Shown here in pieces: positions 43,231 through 50,690 of a stretch of 64,000 nucleotides of DNA (position 1 is the first letter of the stretch; every line of letters starts with the position of its first letter). Source of the stretch: BOG-908 sp965199235. Its GTDB lineage: Bacteria; Pseudomonadota; Alphaproteobacteria; Acetobacterales; Acetobacteraceae. Location: positions 1,922,001-1,986,000 of the forward strand of contig CBDAQU010000002.1 of the NCBI GenBank assembly GCA_965199235.1, read 5' to 3'. The position numbers were made by a program, and so were the translations under genes. The notes under the pieces were generated by a model that worked only from the letters and a program-made list of their open reading frames with translations, did no database searches and was not told the DNA's origin.

Positions 43231-45111
43231 TCAGGCAACCGCGCCCACGGCCAGCGCAGGCGTGCGAGGCTGGCGGGCGCAAATCGCCCGGGTCAGCGCC
43301 ACCAGCTCGCCCAGGGACAGCACGATGGTTTCCTCGTTGCCCTCCGATCGCAGGGCCGCCAGCATCGGGCTGGTGCCGGATGCGTGCCACAGGCACACCA
43401 CCACGGCGGCGTCGGGCATCTGCTTGGCGATCCTGCGCAACAGATAGCGCACGGCCGACGGGCTGCTGCCCTGTTCAAGCACTGACAGGCAGCAGAGCCG
43501 GGCCTGGTCGAGTTGCGCCGCCTCCGTGTCGCGTGCTCCCAGCACCAGGTTCGAATGGCACGTCGCCCCGAAACCCGCGCCCTGGAGCACCTGCATCGCC
43601 ATCGTGGCCGCCAGGTCGTCGAGCTGGCCGCGGGCGGGGATGCACACGATAGAACCGGCCGCCTGCCAGTCCTGCGAGACCGCGGGGTCCTGGGCCTCGG
43701 CGGCTTGGCGGTCGTCCCGGGCCAGGTCGGCCAGCAGCCGGTCGATATGCGCGTGGATCGCCTCCAGGCGTTCGAAGGCCAGCGCGTCGCGCGACAGATC
43801 GGCCTGGGCCAGCGCGAGCCCTTCCATGGCGACACGGTCGTAATATTCGGCCAGCGAACTGCGGCCGATCGCCAGCCGGGCCTGCTTGACCAGTTCGCGC
43901 GCGTTGCCTTCCAGCGCCCGCTGGTAGAACGTCTCGGCCGGCGCCAGCGGAGCGGAATCGCCCAGCATCACCTCGAGGAAGCTCAGCGCCTCCACGTGGC
44001 GGCCGATGACCACCAGGCACACCGTCAGCGGAGTCGCCAGCAGCAGGCCAACCGGGCCCCACAGAAACGCCCAGAACGTGGCCGACAGGATGACCGCGAT
44101 CGGCGACATGCCGGTGCTGTGGCCGTAGAGGAGCGGTTCGATCACCTGGCCCATGATCAGCTCGCTCACCACGAACAGCAGCAGCACGATCAGCGCCATC
44201 GTCCAGCCAGGTGCGACGGCCATCGCGAGCAGCAGCGGTGGCGCTAGCGCGATGTAGGTGCCGATGAACGGCACGAAGCGCATCAGGGCCGCGAGTATCC
44301 CCCACAGCACGGGGTTGGGCAGGCCGGCAGCCGCCAGGCCCGCGGTGATGAACACGCCGAACCCGGTGTTGAGCGCCACCTGGATCAGGAAGAAGCGCGA
44401 CAGGCGCCCGGCCGCGTCGTTCATCGCCAGGATGGTGCGATGCAGGTCCTGCCGGCCCACCAGCCTCACCAGCCGGTCGCGCAGGTCCTCGCGGAACATC
44501 AGCACGAAGATGACGAAGATCAGCACCACGCCCAGCGTCGCCAGCGGCCCGAGCAGCGGCTGCACCACGGTCTTGACGACGACGAGCGCGGAATCGTCCG
44601 GCGCTGACCCTGCGGCGGGATGAGCGTGCACGACGGCCACGCTGGTATGGACCGCGGCGCCTCCGAGCTTGTCCACCGTGCCGGCGCCGAGCGGGTGCAG
44701 CACGCCGTCGAGCTGCCCCGCCAGTTGCGCGCCCATCGGCAGGGAGGCGACCTTGTGCTGGATGGTGGCGCCGTAGCCAGGAAGGTTGCCGGAGAGCGCG
44801 CTGATCTGGCGCGCCATCACCAGGCCGATGCCGCCGATGACCACGAAGGCGAGCACCACTGTCAGCAGTACCGAGAACGTCTTGCCGAGCCTGGCTCTCT
44901 GCAGCAGCGCCACCAGCGGCGCCAGCACGAAGGCGAGCAGCACGGCGAGCACGATCGGCACCAGCAGCTCGCGCCCGAGATAGAGGCCGGCGACCACGAT
45001 CGCACCGGCGTTCAGGGCGGCCAGTCCGGCGCGCCGTCCGGTATCGGCCGGCTGGTCGACGATGTAGGCGTGGTCTTCGGAAGGCAGCCGGATCGGGCTG
45101 GACTCTGTCAT
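43231..45111 (-). CDS. AI-2E family permease with C-terminal extension
   Basis: The first 370 residues are an AI-2E/TqsA-like permease: two early segments (LYLGRELLVPIVLAVLLAFVLAPL), LLTVVLAFVVIGGIGL, a long middle loop, and the signature FVPFIGTYIALAPPLLLA, then SPIAVILSATFWAFLWGPVGLLLATPLTV. The following 255 residues are soluble. A helical part (about 400-480) is followed by IVCIPARGQLDDLAATMAMQVLQGAGF and VVVCLWHASGTSPMLAAL, a Rossmann-like pattern resembling B12-binding/sensor domains. Substrate is uncertain; members export signals or other small molecules. Start at 45111. Divergent from the response regulator gene. Confidence 0.85.
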   Translation of the reverse strand: MTESSPIRLPSEDHAYIVDQPADTGRRAGLAALNAGAIVVAGLYLGRELLVPIVLAVLLAFVLAPLVALLQRARLGKTFSVLLTVVLAFVVIGGIGLVMARQISALSGNLPGYGATIQHKVASLPMGAQLAGQLDGVLHPLGAGTVDKLGGAAVHTSVAVVHAHPAAGSAPDDSALVVVKTVVQPLLGPLATLGVVLIFVIFVLMFREDLRDRLVRLVGRQDLHRTILAMNDAAGRLSRFFLIQVALNTGFGVFITAGLAAAGLPNPVLWGILAALMRFVPFIGTYIALAPPLLLAMAVAPGWTMALIVLLLFVVSELIMGQVIEPLLYGHSTGMSPIAVILSATFWAFLWGPVGLLLATPLTVCLVVIGRHVEALSFLEVMLGDSAPLAPAETFYQRALEGNARELVKQARLAIGRSSLAEYYDRVAMEGLALAQADLSRDALAFERLEAIHAHIDRLLADLARDDRQAAEAQDPAVSQDWQAAGSIVCIPARGQLDDLAATMAMQVLQGAGFGATCHSNLVLGARDTEAAQLDQARLCCLSVLEQGSSPSAVRYLLRRIAKQMPDAAVVVCLWHASGTSPMLAALRSEGNEETIVLSLGELVALTRAICARQPRTPALAVGAVA

Positions 45112-45232
45112 CGTTCGCGTTCCCGCTGCGTTACTGCAAGCATAGGGCGGAGCTTGGGTTCCGTGCATGGCCGTGACTGTTGCGGCATTCAACATCGCAC
45201 GGTTCGGCGGAACCGATGGCGGGGGACAGGGC

Positions 45233-45625
45233 GTGACGAAGATATTGCTGGTCGAGGATCATGAGGAATTGTGGGATTTCCTGTCCCGCCGTCTGAGGCG
45301 GCGCGGCTTCGAGGTGGTGCTGGCGCATGACGGGCAACAGGCGCTGGACCAGGTTGCGGCCGAGGACCCCGACATCGTGCTGCTGGACATGGACCTGCCG
45401 GTGATGGACGGCTGGACGGTGGCGCGCACCCTGCGGGCCGGCTCCGCGCCAGGCGCGCAGGTGGCCATCATCGCACTGACGGCGCACGCGATGGCCGGCG
45501 ACAAGGCCAGGGCGCTGGAGGCCGGCTGCGACGACTACCACTCCAAGCCGGTCGACCTGCCAGCGTTGTTGGTGCAAATCGATGATGCTTTGCTGAAACG
45601 GGAGGAGGGAAGCAACTCTCCCTGA
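45233..45625 (+). CDS. single-domain response regulator (paralogue A)
   Basis: This receiver domain of 130 residues has ILLVEDHEELWDFLSRRL (acidic pocket), VLLDMDLPVMDGWTVAR with the phosphorylatable Asp near residue 51, IIALTAHAM with the Thr, and YHSKPVDL with the Lys. It lacks an output domain. The GTG at 45233, with GGGGGACAGG before it, gives a clean domain start; an upstream ATG at 45167 is in frame. Closely similar to the regulator at 48634, which shares the unusual EDHEE(L/I)WDFLSRRL, so they arose by duplication. It precedes the hybrid kinase and shares its direction. Confidence 0.87.
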   Translation: MTKILLVEDHEELWDFLSRRLRRRGFEVVLAHDGQQALDQVAAEDPDIVLLDMDLPVMDGWTVARTLRAGSAPGAQVAIIALTAHAMAGDKARALEAGCDDYHSKPVDLPALLVQIDDALLKREEGSNSP

Positions 45626-45628
45626 CGA

Positions 45629-45662
45629 CCAAAGGTTTTTTGGGTCTTCTTCAAAAGAGAAC
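45629..45662. repeat. T-rich hairpin repeat, copy 1
   Basis: CAAAGGTTTTTTGG then TCTTCTTCAAAAGAGAAC is shared, with changes, with 50523-50562 (reverse orientation) and 53837-53870. Here it falls between a response regulator and the histidine kinase, both on the plus strand. It can form a weak hairpin around the AAGA/TCTT arms and may attenuate transcription. Confidence 0.55.
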
Positions 45663-45691
45663 CGCTTCACCGCGCCGGCGAGAGGGCAGAA

Positions 45692-48604
45692 ATGACCGAG
45701 GACAACGAAACGCCCACGAACGGCCCCGGGTGGCGCGGCACCCTGGCAGGAATACTGCTGGTCCTAGGCTTATCAGCCGCCGCCTGGTCGCTGGCCATCT
45801 CCAGGCAGACGCGCCAGGTCGTTGCCGATCAGAACACCGCGACGGTCACCGCAGAGCGGCTGCTGTCGCAGATGAAGGACCTGGAGACGGGCGAGCGCGG
45901 CTTCGTCCTGACCGGCGCGGAGAACTACCTCGAACCCTACAACTGGGCGTCGGCCGCGCTGCCTGGGCTGCTGTCGAGCGTGGTGACGGGCGACCAGGCG
46001 GCGCGACGGCTTGCCGCACTGGTCGCCGCCAAGCGGGATTTCGCGCGCCGGGTGATCGACGCCCGGCGCGCCCAGGGGCTGGACGCCGCCATCGCGCTGG
46101 TGCGCTCAGGTCAGGACAAGGCGTCGATGGACAGCGTGCGCGCGGCCGTGGCGCAGCTGCAGGACGAGGCGAGCCGGCATTTCGGGAAGGCCGAACGCCG
46201 CGAAGCACGGCTAGCGCCTGCGCTGGACGCCACGGCAGGCCTGTCGATCCTGGCCATGTTCGGCTGCCTGGCCCACCTCGCCTATTCCCGCCGCAAGGCC
46301 CAGCGCGCCAGCGTCGCGTTGTTGCGCAGCGTGCTCGATCACGCGCCGCTCGGGATGGGGTTCCTCGACGAGGACATGCGGCTTCGGCAGATGAACCAGA
46401 CCCTGACCACGATGAGCGAGCAGGTTCTCGCGCTGGGCGTCGGCCACAGCATCTGGGACTTGTTGCCCGACTTGCGCGAGACGCTGCAGCCGCGCCTGAG
46501 CGCGGCGCTGGCCCAAGGCCGCACGCTGACCGGCATCGATTTCAGCGCGCGGGAGCGTGGCGGACGCGGCAGGATGCACGATTACGAGTTCGGCTTCTTT
46601 CCATTGCCCTCCGACGAAGGCGTCGGCTCTGGCGCCGGCATCGTGGTCAACGACGTGACGGTGAAGCGGCGCTTCGAACGGCGCGTCAGCGAGAGCGAGG
46701 AGCGCTACCGCACGCTGATCCAGACGAGCGCCTCGATCGTCTGGACGACCGATCCGCTGGGCGAGCTCAAGGGTGCGCAGGTCAGCTGGACCGCGTTCAC
46801 CGGACAGGATCCCGCCGCGTTCGAAGGCGGCGGATGGCTCGCCGCGGTGCATCCGGACGACCGCGACGCGGCGCAGGCGCGCTGGGCCGAAGCGGTCCAG
46901 TCCGGCAGCATGTACACCGTCGACTACCGCCTGCGCCGCGCCGATGGCGAGTACCGCGTGATGGAGGTGCGCGCGGTGCCCTTGCTGGACGACGACGAGA
47001 TACGCGAGTGGGTCGGCACCCACACCGACATCACCGAGGCGCGCCTGGCGCAGCAGGAGCTGAGCGCCGCCAAGGAGGCGGCCGAGGCGGCCAACCGCGC
47101 AAAAAGCCAGTTCCTGGCCAATATGAGCCACGAGCTGCGCACCCCGCTCTCTGCGGTGATCGGCTACAGCGAGATGATCGAGGAGGAGATGGAAGAGACG
47201 GGCGAGACCCACCTGTTGGGCGACGTGCGCAAGATACAGTCCAACGCGCGCCACCTGCTTAGCCTGATCAACGACGTGCTCGATCTCTCCAAGATCGAGG
47301 CCGATCGCATGACCACGTTCGCCGAGGATTTCTCGATCGAGGCGCTGGTGCGCGACGTTGGCTCCACGGTGGAAACCCTGGTGCTGCAAAAGGGCAACCA
47401 GCTGGTGATCGACGTGCAAGGCGAGCTCGGCACCATGCACAGCGACCAGGTGAAGCTGCGCCAGTGCCTGTTCAACCTGGTCAGCAACGCGGCCAAGTTC
47501 ACCGAGAACGGTCGCATCCTGCTCTCGGCCGAGCGCGAGGCCGACGAGCTGACCTTCGCGGTGACCGATAGCGGCATCGGCATGACGCCTGAGCAGGTAT
47601 CCCGCCTGTTCGAGCGCTTCTCGCAGGCCGACGCGTCGACCACCCGCAAGTTCGGCGGCACCGGCCTCGGTCTCGCGATCACGCGCGCGTTCTGCCGGCT
47701 GCTCGGCGGCGACATCGTCGTCGCCAGCCGCCCCGGCGAGGGCTCGACCTTCACCATCCACCTGCCCGCGGTGCTGCCGGAGAACGTCGCCAGCGTATCG
47801 GACGAACCGGCCCAGAGCGAGACGCGCCAGCGTCACGTGGTGCTGGTGATCGACGACGACGCCTCGCAGCGCGACCTGCTCACCCGCTTTCTCGAGCGCG
47901 AGGGTTTCGGCGTGCGCACCGCGCCGGACGGCCGCACCGGCATCGAGATCGCCCGAGGCTCCAGGCCGCACGCGATCCTGCTCGACGTGATGATGCCACA
48001 CATGGACGGCTGGTCGGTGCTGAGCATGCTCAAGGCCGACCCTGCGCTGTCCACGATCCCCGTCGTCTTGGTGACGTTCGTCAACGAGCCAGGTCTCGGC
48101 GCCTCCCTGGGTGCTGCCGACACCGTGCTCAAGCCGGTGGAGTGGGACCGGCTGAAACGGGTGATGGACCGCTTCCACGGCGATGCCGGCGACATCCTGG
48201 TGGTCGACGACGACCCGGACGCAAGGCTGCGGCTGCGCACCGTGCTGGAGCGCAACGGCTGGAAGGTGGACGAGGCGGCTAACGGGCAGGAGGCGCTCGA
48301 ACGCGTCACCTTTCTGCCGCCGCAGCTGATCCTGCTCGACCTGACGATGCCGCTGATGGACGGGTTCGCCTTCCTGCACGAGCTGCGCCGGCGGCCGGGC
48401 TGCGAACACATTCCGGTGGTGGTGCTGACCGCGCGCGACCTCGATGCCGATGAACGCCGCCGGCTGGACGGAGCCGACCGGGTGCTCAGCAAGGGCCAGA
48501 CGAACCTCAAGCAACTCGCAGGCGAGCTGCGGCGTCTGACCCCTGCCGTCGATACCGGGCAGGCGGTCCCGCCGGCATACGCCACCGCCCCCGCCCCAAC
48601 CTGA
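45692..48604 (+). CDS. hybrid sensor histidine kinase (CHASE3-PAS-PAS-HisKA-HATPase-REC-REC)
   Basis: This 970-residue membrane sensor kinase has TM1 at about 17-36, a periplasmic CHASE3 domain to about 180 (MKDLETGERGFVLTGAENYLEPY), and TM2 near 185-203. Two PAS domains follow (about 207-330 and 338-455, the second with HPDDRDAAQARW and WVGTHTDITEAR). HisKA contains SQFLANMSHELRTPLSAVIGY with the phosphorylated His about residue 480, then HATPase with DSGIGM and GGTGLGLAI. Two receivers (Asp about 764 and 883) come last. It probably relays phosphate to the adjacent regulators; the input is unknown. RBS GAGAGGG is well placed. Confidence 0.93.
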   Translation: MTEDNETPTNGPGWRGTLAGILLVLGLSAAAWSLAISRQTRQVVADQNTATVTAERLLSQMKDLETGERGFVLTGAENYLEPYNWASAALPGLLSSVVTGDQAARRLAALVAAKRDFARRVIDARRAQGLDAAIALVRSGQDKASMDSVRAAVAQLQDEASRHFGKAERREARLAPALDATAGLSILAMFGCLAHLAYSRRKAQRASVALLRSVLDHAPLGMGFLDEDMRLRQMNQTLTTMSEQVLALGVGHSIWDLLPDLRETLQPRLSAALAQGRTLTGIDFSARERGGRGRMHDYEFGFFPLPSDEGVGSGAGIVVNDVTVKRRFERRVSESEERYRTLIQTSASIVWTTDPLGELKGAQVSWTAFTGQDPAAFEGGGWLAAVHPDDRDAAQARWAEAVQSGSMYTVDYRLRRADGEYRVMEVRAVPLLDDDEIREWVGTHTDITEARLAQQELSAAKEAAEAANRAKSQFLANMSHELRTPLSAVIGYSEMIEEEMEETGETHLLGDVRKIQSNARHLLSLINDVLDLSKIEADRMTTFAEDFSIEALVRDVGSTVETLVLQKGNQLVIDVQGELGTMHSDQVKLRQCLFNLVSNAAKFTENGRILLSAEREADELTFAVTDSGIGMTPEQVSRLFERFSQADASTTRKFGGTGLGLAITRAFCRLLGGDIVVASRPGEGSTFTIHLPAVLPENVASVSDEPAQSETRQRHVVLVIDDDASQRDLLTRFLEREGFGVRTAPDGRTGIEIARGSRPHAILLDVMMPHMDGWSVLSMLKADPALSTIPVVLVTFVNEPGLGASLGAADTVLKPVEWDRLKRVMDRFHGDAGDILVVDDDPDARLRLRTVLERNGWKVDEAANGQEALERVTFLPPQLILLDLTMPLMDGFAFLHELRRRPGCEHIPVVVLTARDLDADERRRLDGADRVLSKGQTNLKQLAGELRRLTPAVDTGQAVPPAYATAPAPT

Positions 48605-48633
48605 CAGGATCGGACTCAAGCTTGGTCAGGGAG

Positions 48634-49008
48634 ATGCCGACGCGGTTGCTGCTCGTGGAGGATCACGAGGAGATCTGGGACTTCCTCTCCCGCCGGCTGT
48701 CGCGCCGCGGCTACGACGTGAGTGTCGCGACGGACGGGCAGGCGGGGCTCGACCGTGCCGGCAGCGAGCTGCCCGACATCGTTCTGCTCGACATGAACCT
48801 GCCGCTGGTGGATGGCTGGACGGTGGCCCGCCGGTTGAAGGACGCCGACGCGACCGCGCGCATCCCGATCATCGCGCTGACGGCGCACGCAATGTCGGGC
48901 GACCGGGAAAAGGCGCTGGCCGCCGGCTGCAACGACTATCACGCCAAGCCGATCGAGTTCTCCCGCCTGCTGACCCAGATAGAGGCCTTGGCGCCCGCCG
49001 GTGCGTAG
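48634..49008 (+). CDS. single-domain response regulator (paralogue B)
   Basis: This receiver-only protein of 124 residues follows the hybrid kinase: LLLVEDHEEIWDFLSRRLSRRGYDV, VLLDMNLPLVDGWTVARRL with the Asp, IIALTAHAMSG, and YHAKPIEF with the Lys. It closely mirrors paralogue A before the kinase. The ATG at 48634 was chosen by alignment with that gene, although its ribosome site is crowded; a TTG at 48622 is an alternative. It could be a phosphate sink, a relay or a target of the kinase. The pentapeptide-channel gene begins 11 bases after it. Confidence 0.87.
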   Translation: MPTRLLLVEDHEEIWDFLSRRLSRRGYDVSVATDGQAGLDRAGSELPDIVLLDMNLPLVDGWTVARRLKDADATARIPIIALTAHAMSGDREKALAAGCNDYHAKPIEFSRLLTQIEALAPAGA

Positions 49009-49019
49009 CGGGCTGCCGC

Positions 49020-50444
49020 GTGGCAGACTTGGCTGACCGCGACCCGGCCGCCGAGGACCGGGCGGGCAACCAGCCCGCCTTGCCGCCGACCAAGCACCAG
49101 GCACGCCGCGCGCGAACCGACCCCGAAGCGACGGAAGCGCTGATCGGGCTCGCCGCGGAGCCGCCAGGGGGCGAGAGCCGCCGTTGCTACGACCATGCCG
49201 ACGTGTCCGCCGCTGCCCTGGGCGAGCGCTGCCGCGACGCGCCGTGGTGGGACGGCAGGGCGGGCGGTCTGCGCTTGGCTGGGCGCTGCCTGGCCGGCGC
49301 CAGCCTGCGTGGCGCCAACCTGAGCAGGGCGGATTTGACGGGGGCCGATTTGGGCGGTGCGGGCGGCAGCAAGATCGTCCTGACCGGCGCCAGGCTGGAG
49401 GAGGCCAGCTTGCGCGACGCCGACCTGATCGGCGGCGAGCTGACGGAGGTGGACGCAGGCGAAGCCGATTTTTCGGGAGCGCTGCTGGAAGACGCCAAGT
49501 TCGCCCGCGCCAGGCTGCGTTTCGCCCGGTTCACCGGGGCGGTGATGGACGGCGCGGACCTGTCCAGCGCCGATCTGTGGGGCGCGAGGCTGGACCGGAT
49601 CGAGGCCGAGCGCGCCTGCTTCGGCAACGCACGCCTGGACGAGGCGCAGATGCAGGGCGCCGACGTGGCCGGAGCGGATTTCGGCGGCGCCACCCTGCGG
49701 CGCGCCAGGCTGTCGGACGCGCGCTTCAGGGGCGCCAACCTGCGCGACGCCGTGCTGGACGGCGCCGACCTCGGCGGCGCCGACCTCAGCGGCGCCGTCC
49801 TCCCGCACGTCTCGCTCGCGTCCTGCACCCTGCGCCACGCCCGCTTCGCCAATGCCTGGCTGGAGCGCACGCGCATGCGCGCCAGCCAGCTCTGCGGCGC
49901 TGCGGGCGAGGAGGCGGCGGGCGAGTGGGAGGCGGCCATCGAAAGCTATATCGTGCTGGAGCAGAACTTCCGGTCGCTCGGCAGTGCGCAGGATGCGAGC
50001 TGGGCTTTTCGCCGGCGCCGCAGGATGGGCAAGCGCCTGCACGGCCAGCGCGCGGCCGCAGCCTTGGCGGACGGCAAGTACCGGCGCGCGCTGCTGTCCG
50101 GCTTTGCCTGGCTGAATGATAGCGCGTCGGAGTGGCTGTGCGATTACGGGGAAAGCGTCGGGCGCGTGCTGCGGGCGTTCCTGATCGTGCTGATCGGCTT
50201 CGCGGCCCTGTATTGGTTCACCGGCTGCCTGGAGCCGCGCGACCCTATGCGCGCCGCGCACGCGTTCCGGCCGGTGGACTACCTGCTGTTCAGCCTGGAC
50301 TCGATGACGACCGTCGGCACGTCCGAGGTGGGGCTGAAGCCGGCGGGCCAACTGGGCGTGTTGGTGTCCAGCGTGCAGACGGTGCTTGGCACGGTTCTGC
50401 TCGGCCTGTTCGGCTTCGTCCTCGGCGTCAGGATGCGTAACTAG
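49020..50444 (+). CDS. pentapeptide-repeat protein fused to ion channel domain
   Basis: This 474-residue protein has a disordered N-terminus, then about 40 five-residue A(D/N)Lxx-type repeats from about residue 85 to 290 (LRGANLSRADLTGADLGG at the start), which would form a right-handed beta-helix. After a helical linker (about 300-375) come two membrane helices (VGRVLRAFLIVLIGFAALYWF and VQTVLGTVLLGLFGFVLGV) flanking a pore loop DSMTTVGTSEVGL. This resembles an Ion_trans_2 pore with TVGT in place of TxGYG. The GTG start is tentative. It is the last gene of the signalling group, suggesting an output or gated channel. Confidence 0.82.
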   Translation: MADLADRDPAAEDRAGNQPALPPTKHQARRARTDPEATEALIGLAAEPPGGESRRCYDHADVSAAALGERCRDAPWWDGRAGGLRLAGRCLAGASLRGANLSRADLTGADLGGAGGSKIVLTGARLEEASLRDADLIGGELTEVDAGEADFSGALLEDAKFARARLRFARFTGAVMDGADLSSADLWGARLDRIEAERACFGNARLDEAQMQGADVAGADFGGATLRRARLSDARFRGANLRDAVLDGADLGGADLSGAVLPHVSLASCTLRHARFANAWLERTRMRASQLCGAAGEEAAGEWEAAIESYIVLEQNFRSLGSAQDASWAFRRRRRMGKRLHGQRAAAALADGKYRRALLSGFAWLNDSASEWLCDYGESVGRVLRAFLIVLIGFAALYWFTGCLEPRDPMRAAHAFRPVDYLLFSLDSMTTVGTSEVGLKPAGQLGVLVSSVQTVLGTVLLGLFGFVLGVRMRN

Positions 50445-50522
50445 AAAGGGATGCGATCGGGTCGAGTTGGCAACGTTATACCAACCGGCCTTGGGATCGA
50501 CATACCCAAACCGAAGGCAAGT

Positions 50523-50562
50523 CCTTCTTTTTTTGCAAAAAAGAAGCAAAAAACCTTTGTCT
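50523..50562. repeat. T-rich hairpin repeat, copy 2 (terminator-like)
   Basis: CTTCTTTTTT, three bases, AAAAAAGAAG form a ten-base perfect stem between two convergent genes, so it could work as a bidirectional terminator. On the minus strand it reads like 45629-45662 and 53837-53870. The rest of the gap 50445-50690 shows nothing more. Confidence 0.6.
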
Positions 50563-50690
50563 GTTTGTCGCGGATCATGCTCGCCAAGACAAAGAGCTGA
50601 AGCCTGATCGCGTCGGCCGCCAGAAGCGATCAGCGCCCAGAACCCCGCTGGGTCAGGAACCCCGCACGCCGATACCTTTGGACTTCGCAC

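Noticed and set aside
46211..48619. 800-codon open frame opposite the hybrid histidine kinase
   Set aside because: Its composition and lack of motifs mark it as a shadow of the kinase, which has clear PAS, HisKA, HATPase and receiver motifs.
49300..49830. Possible tandem DNA repeat or CRISPR-like array
   Set aside because: The periodicity is 15 bases with variable units and matches pentapeptide codons; no conserved direct repeat with spacers is present.
48939..50690. Minus-strand frame of pentapeptide-like Gln/Gly/Ala repeats
   Set aside because: It is the complement of the real pentapeptide-repeat gene; repeats on the opposite strand follow from the coding repeats.
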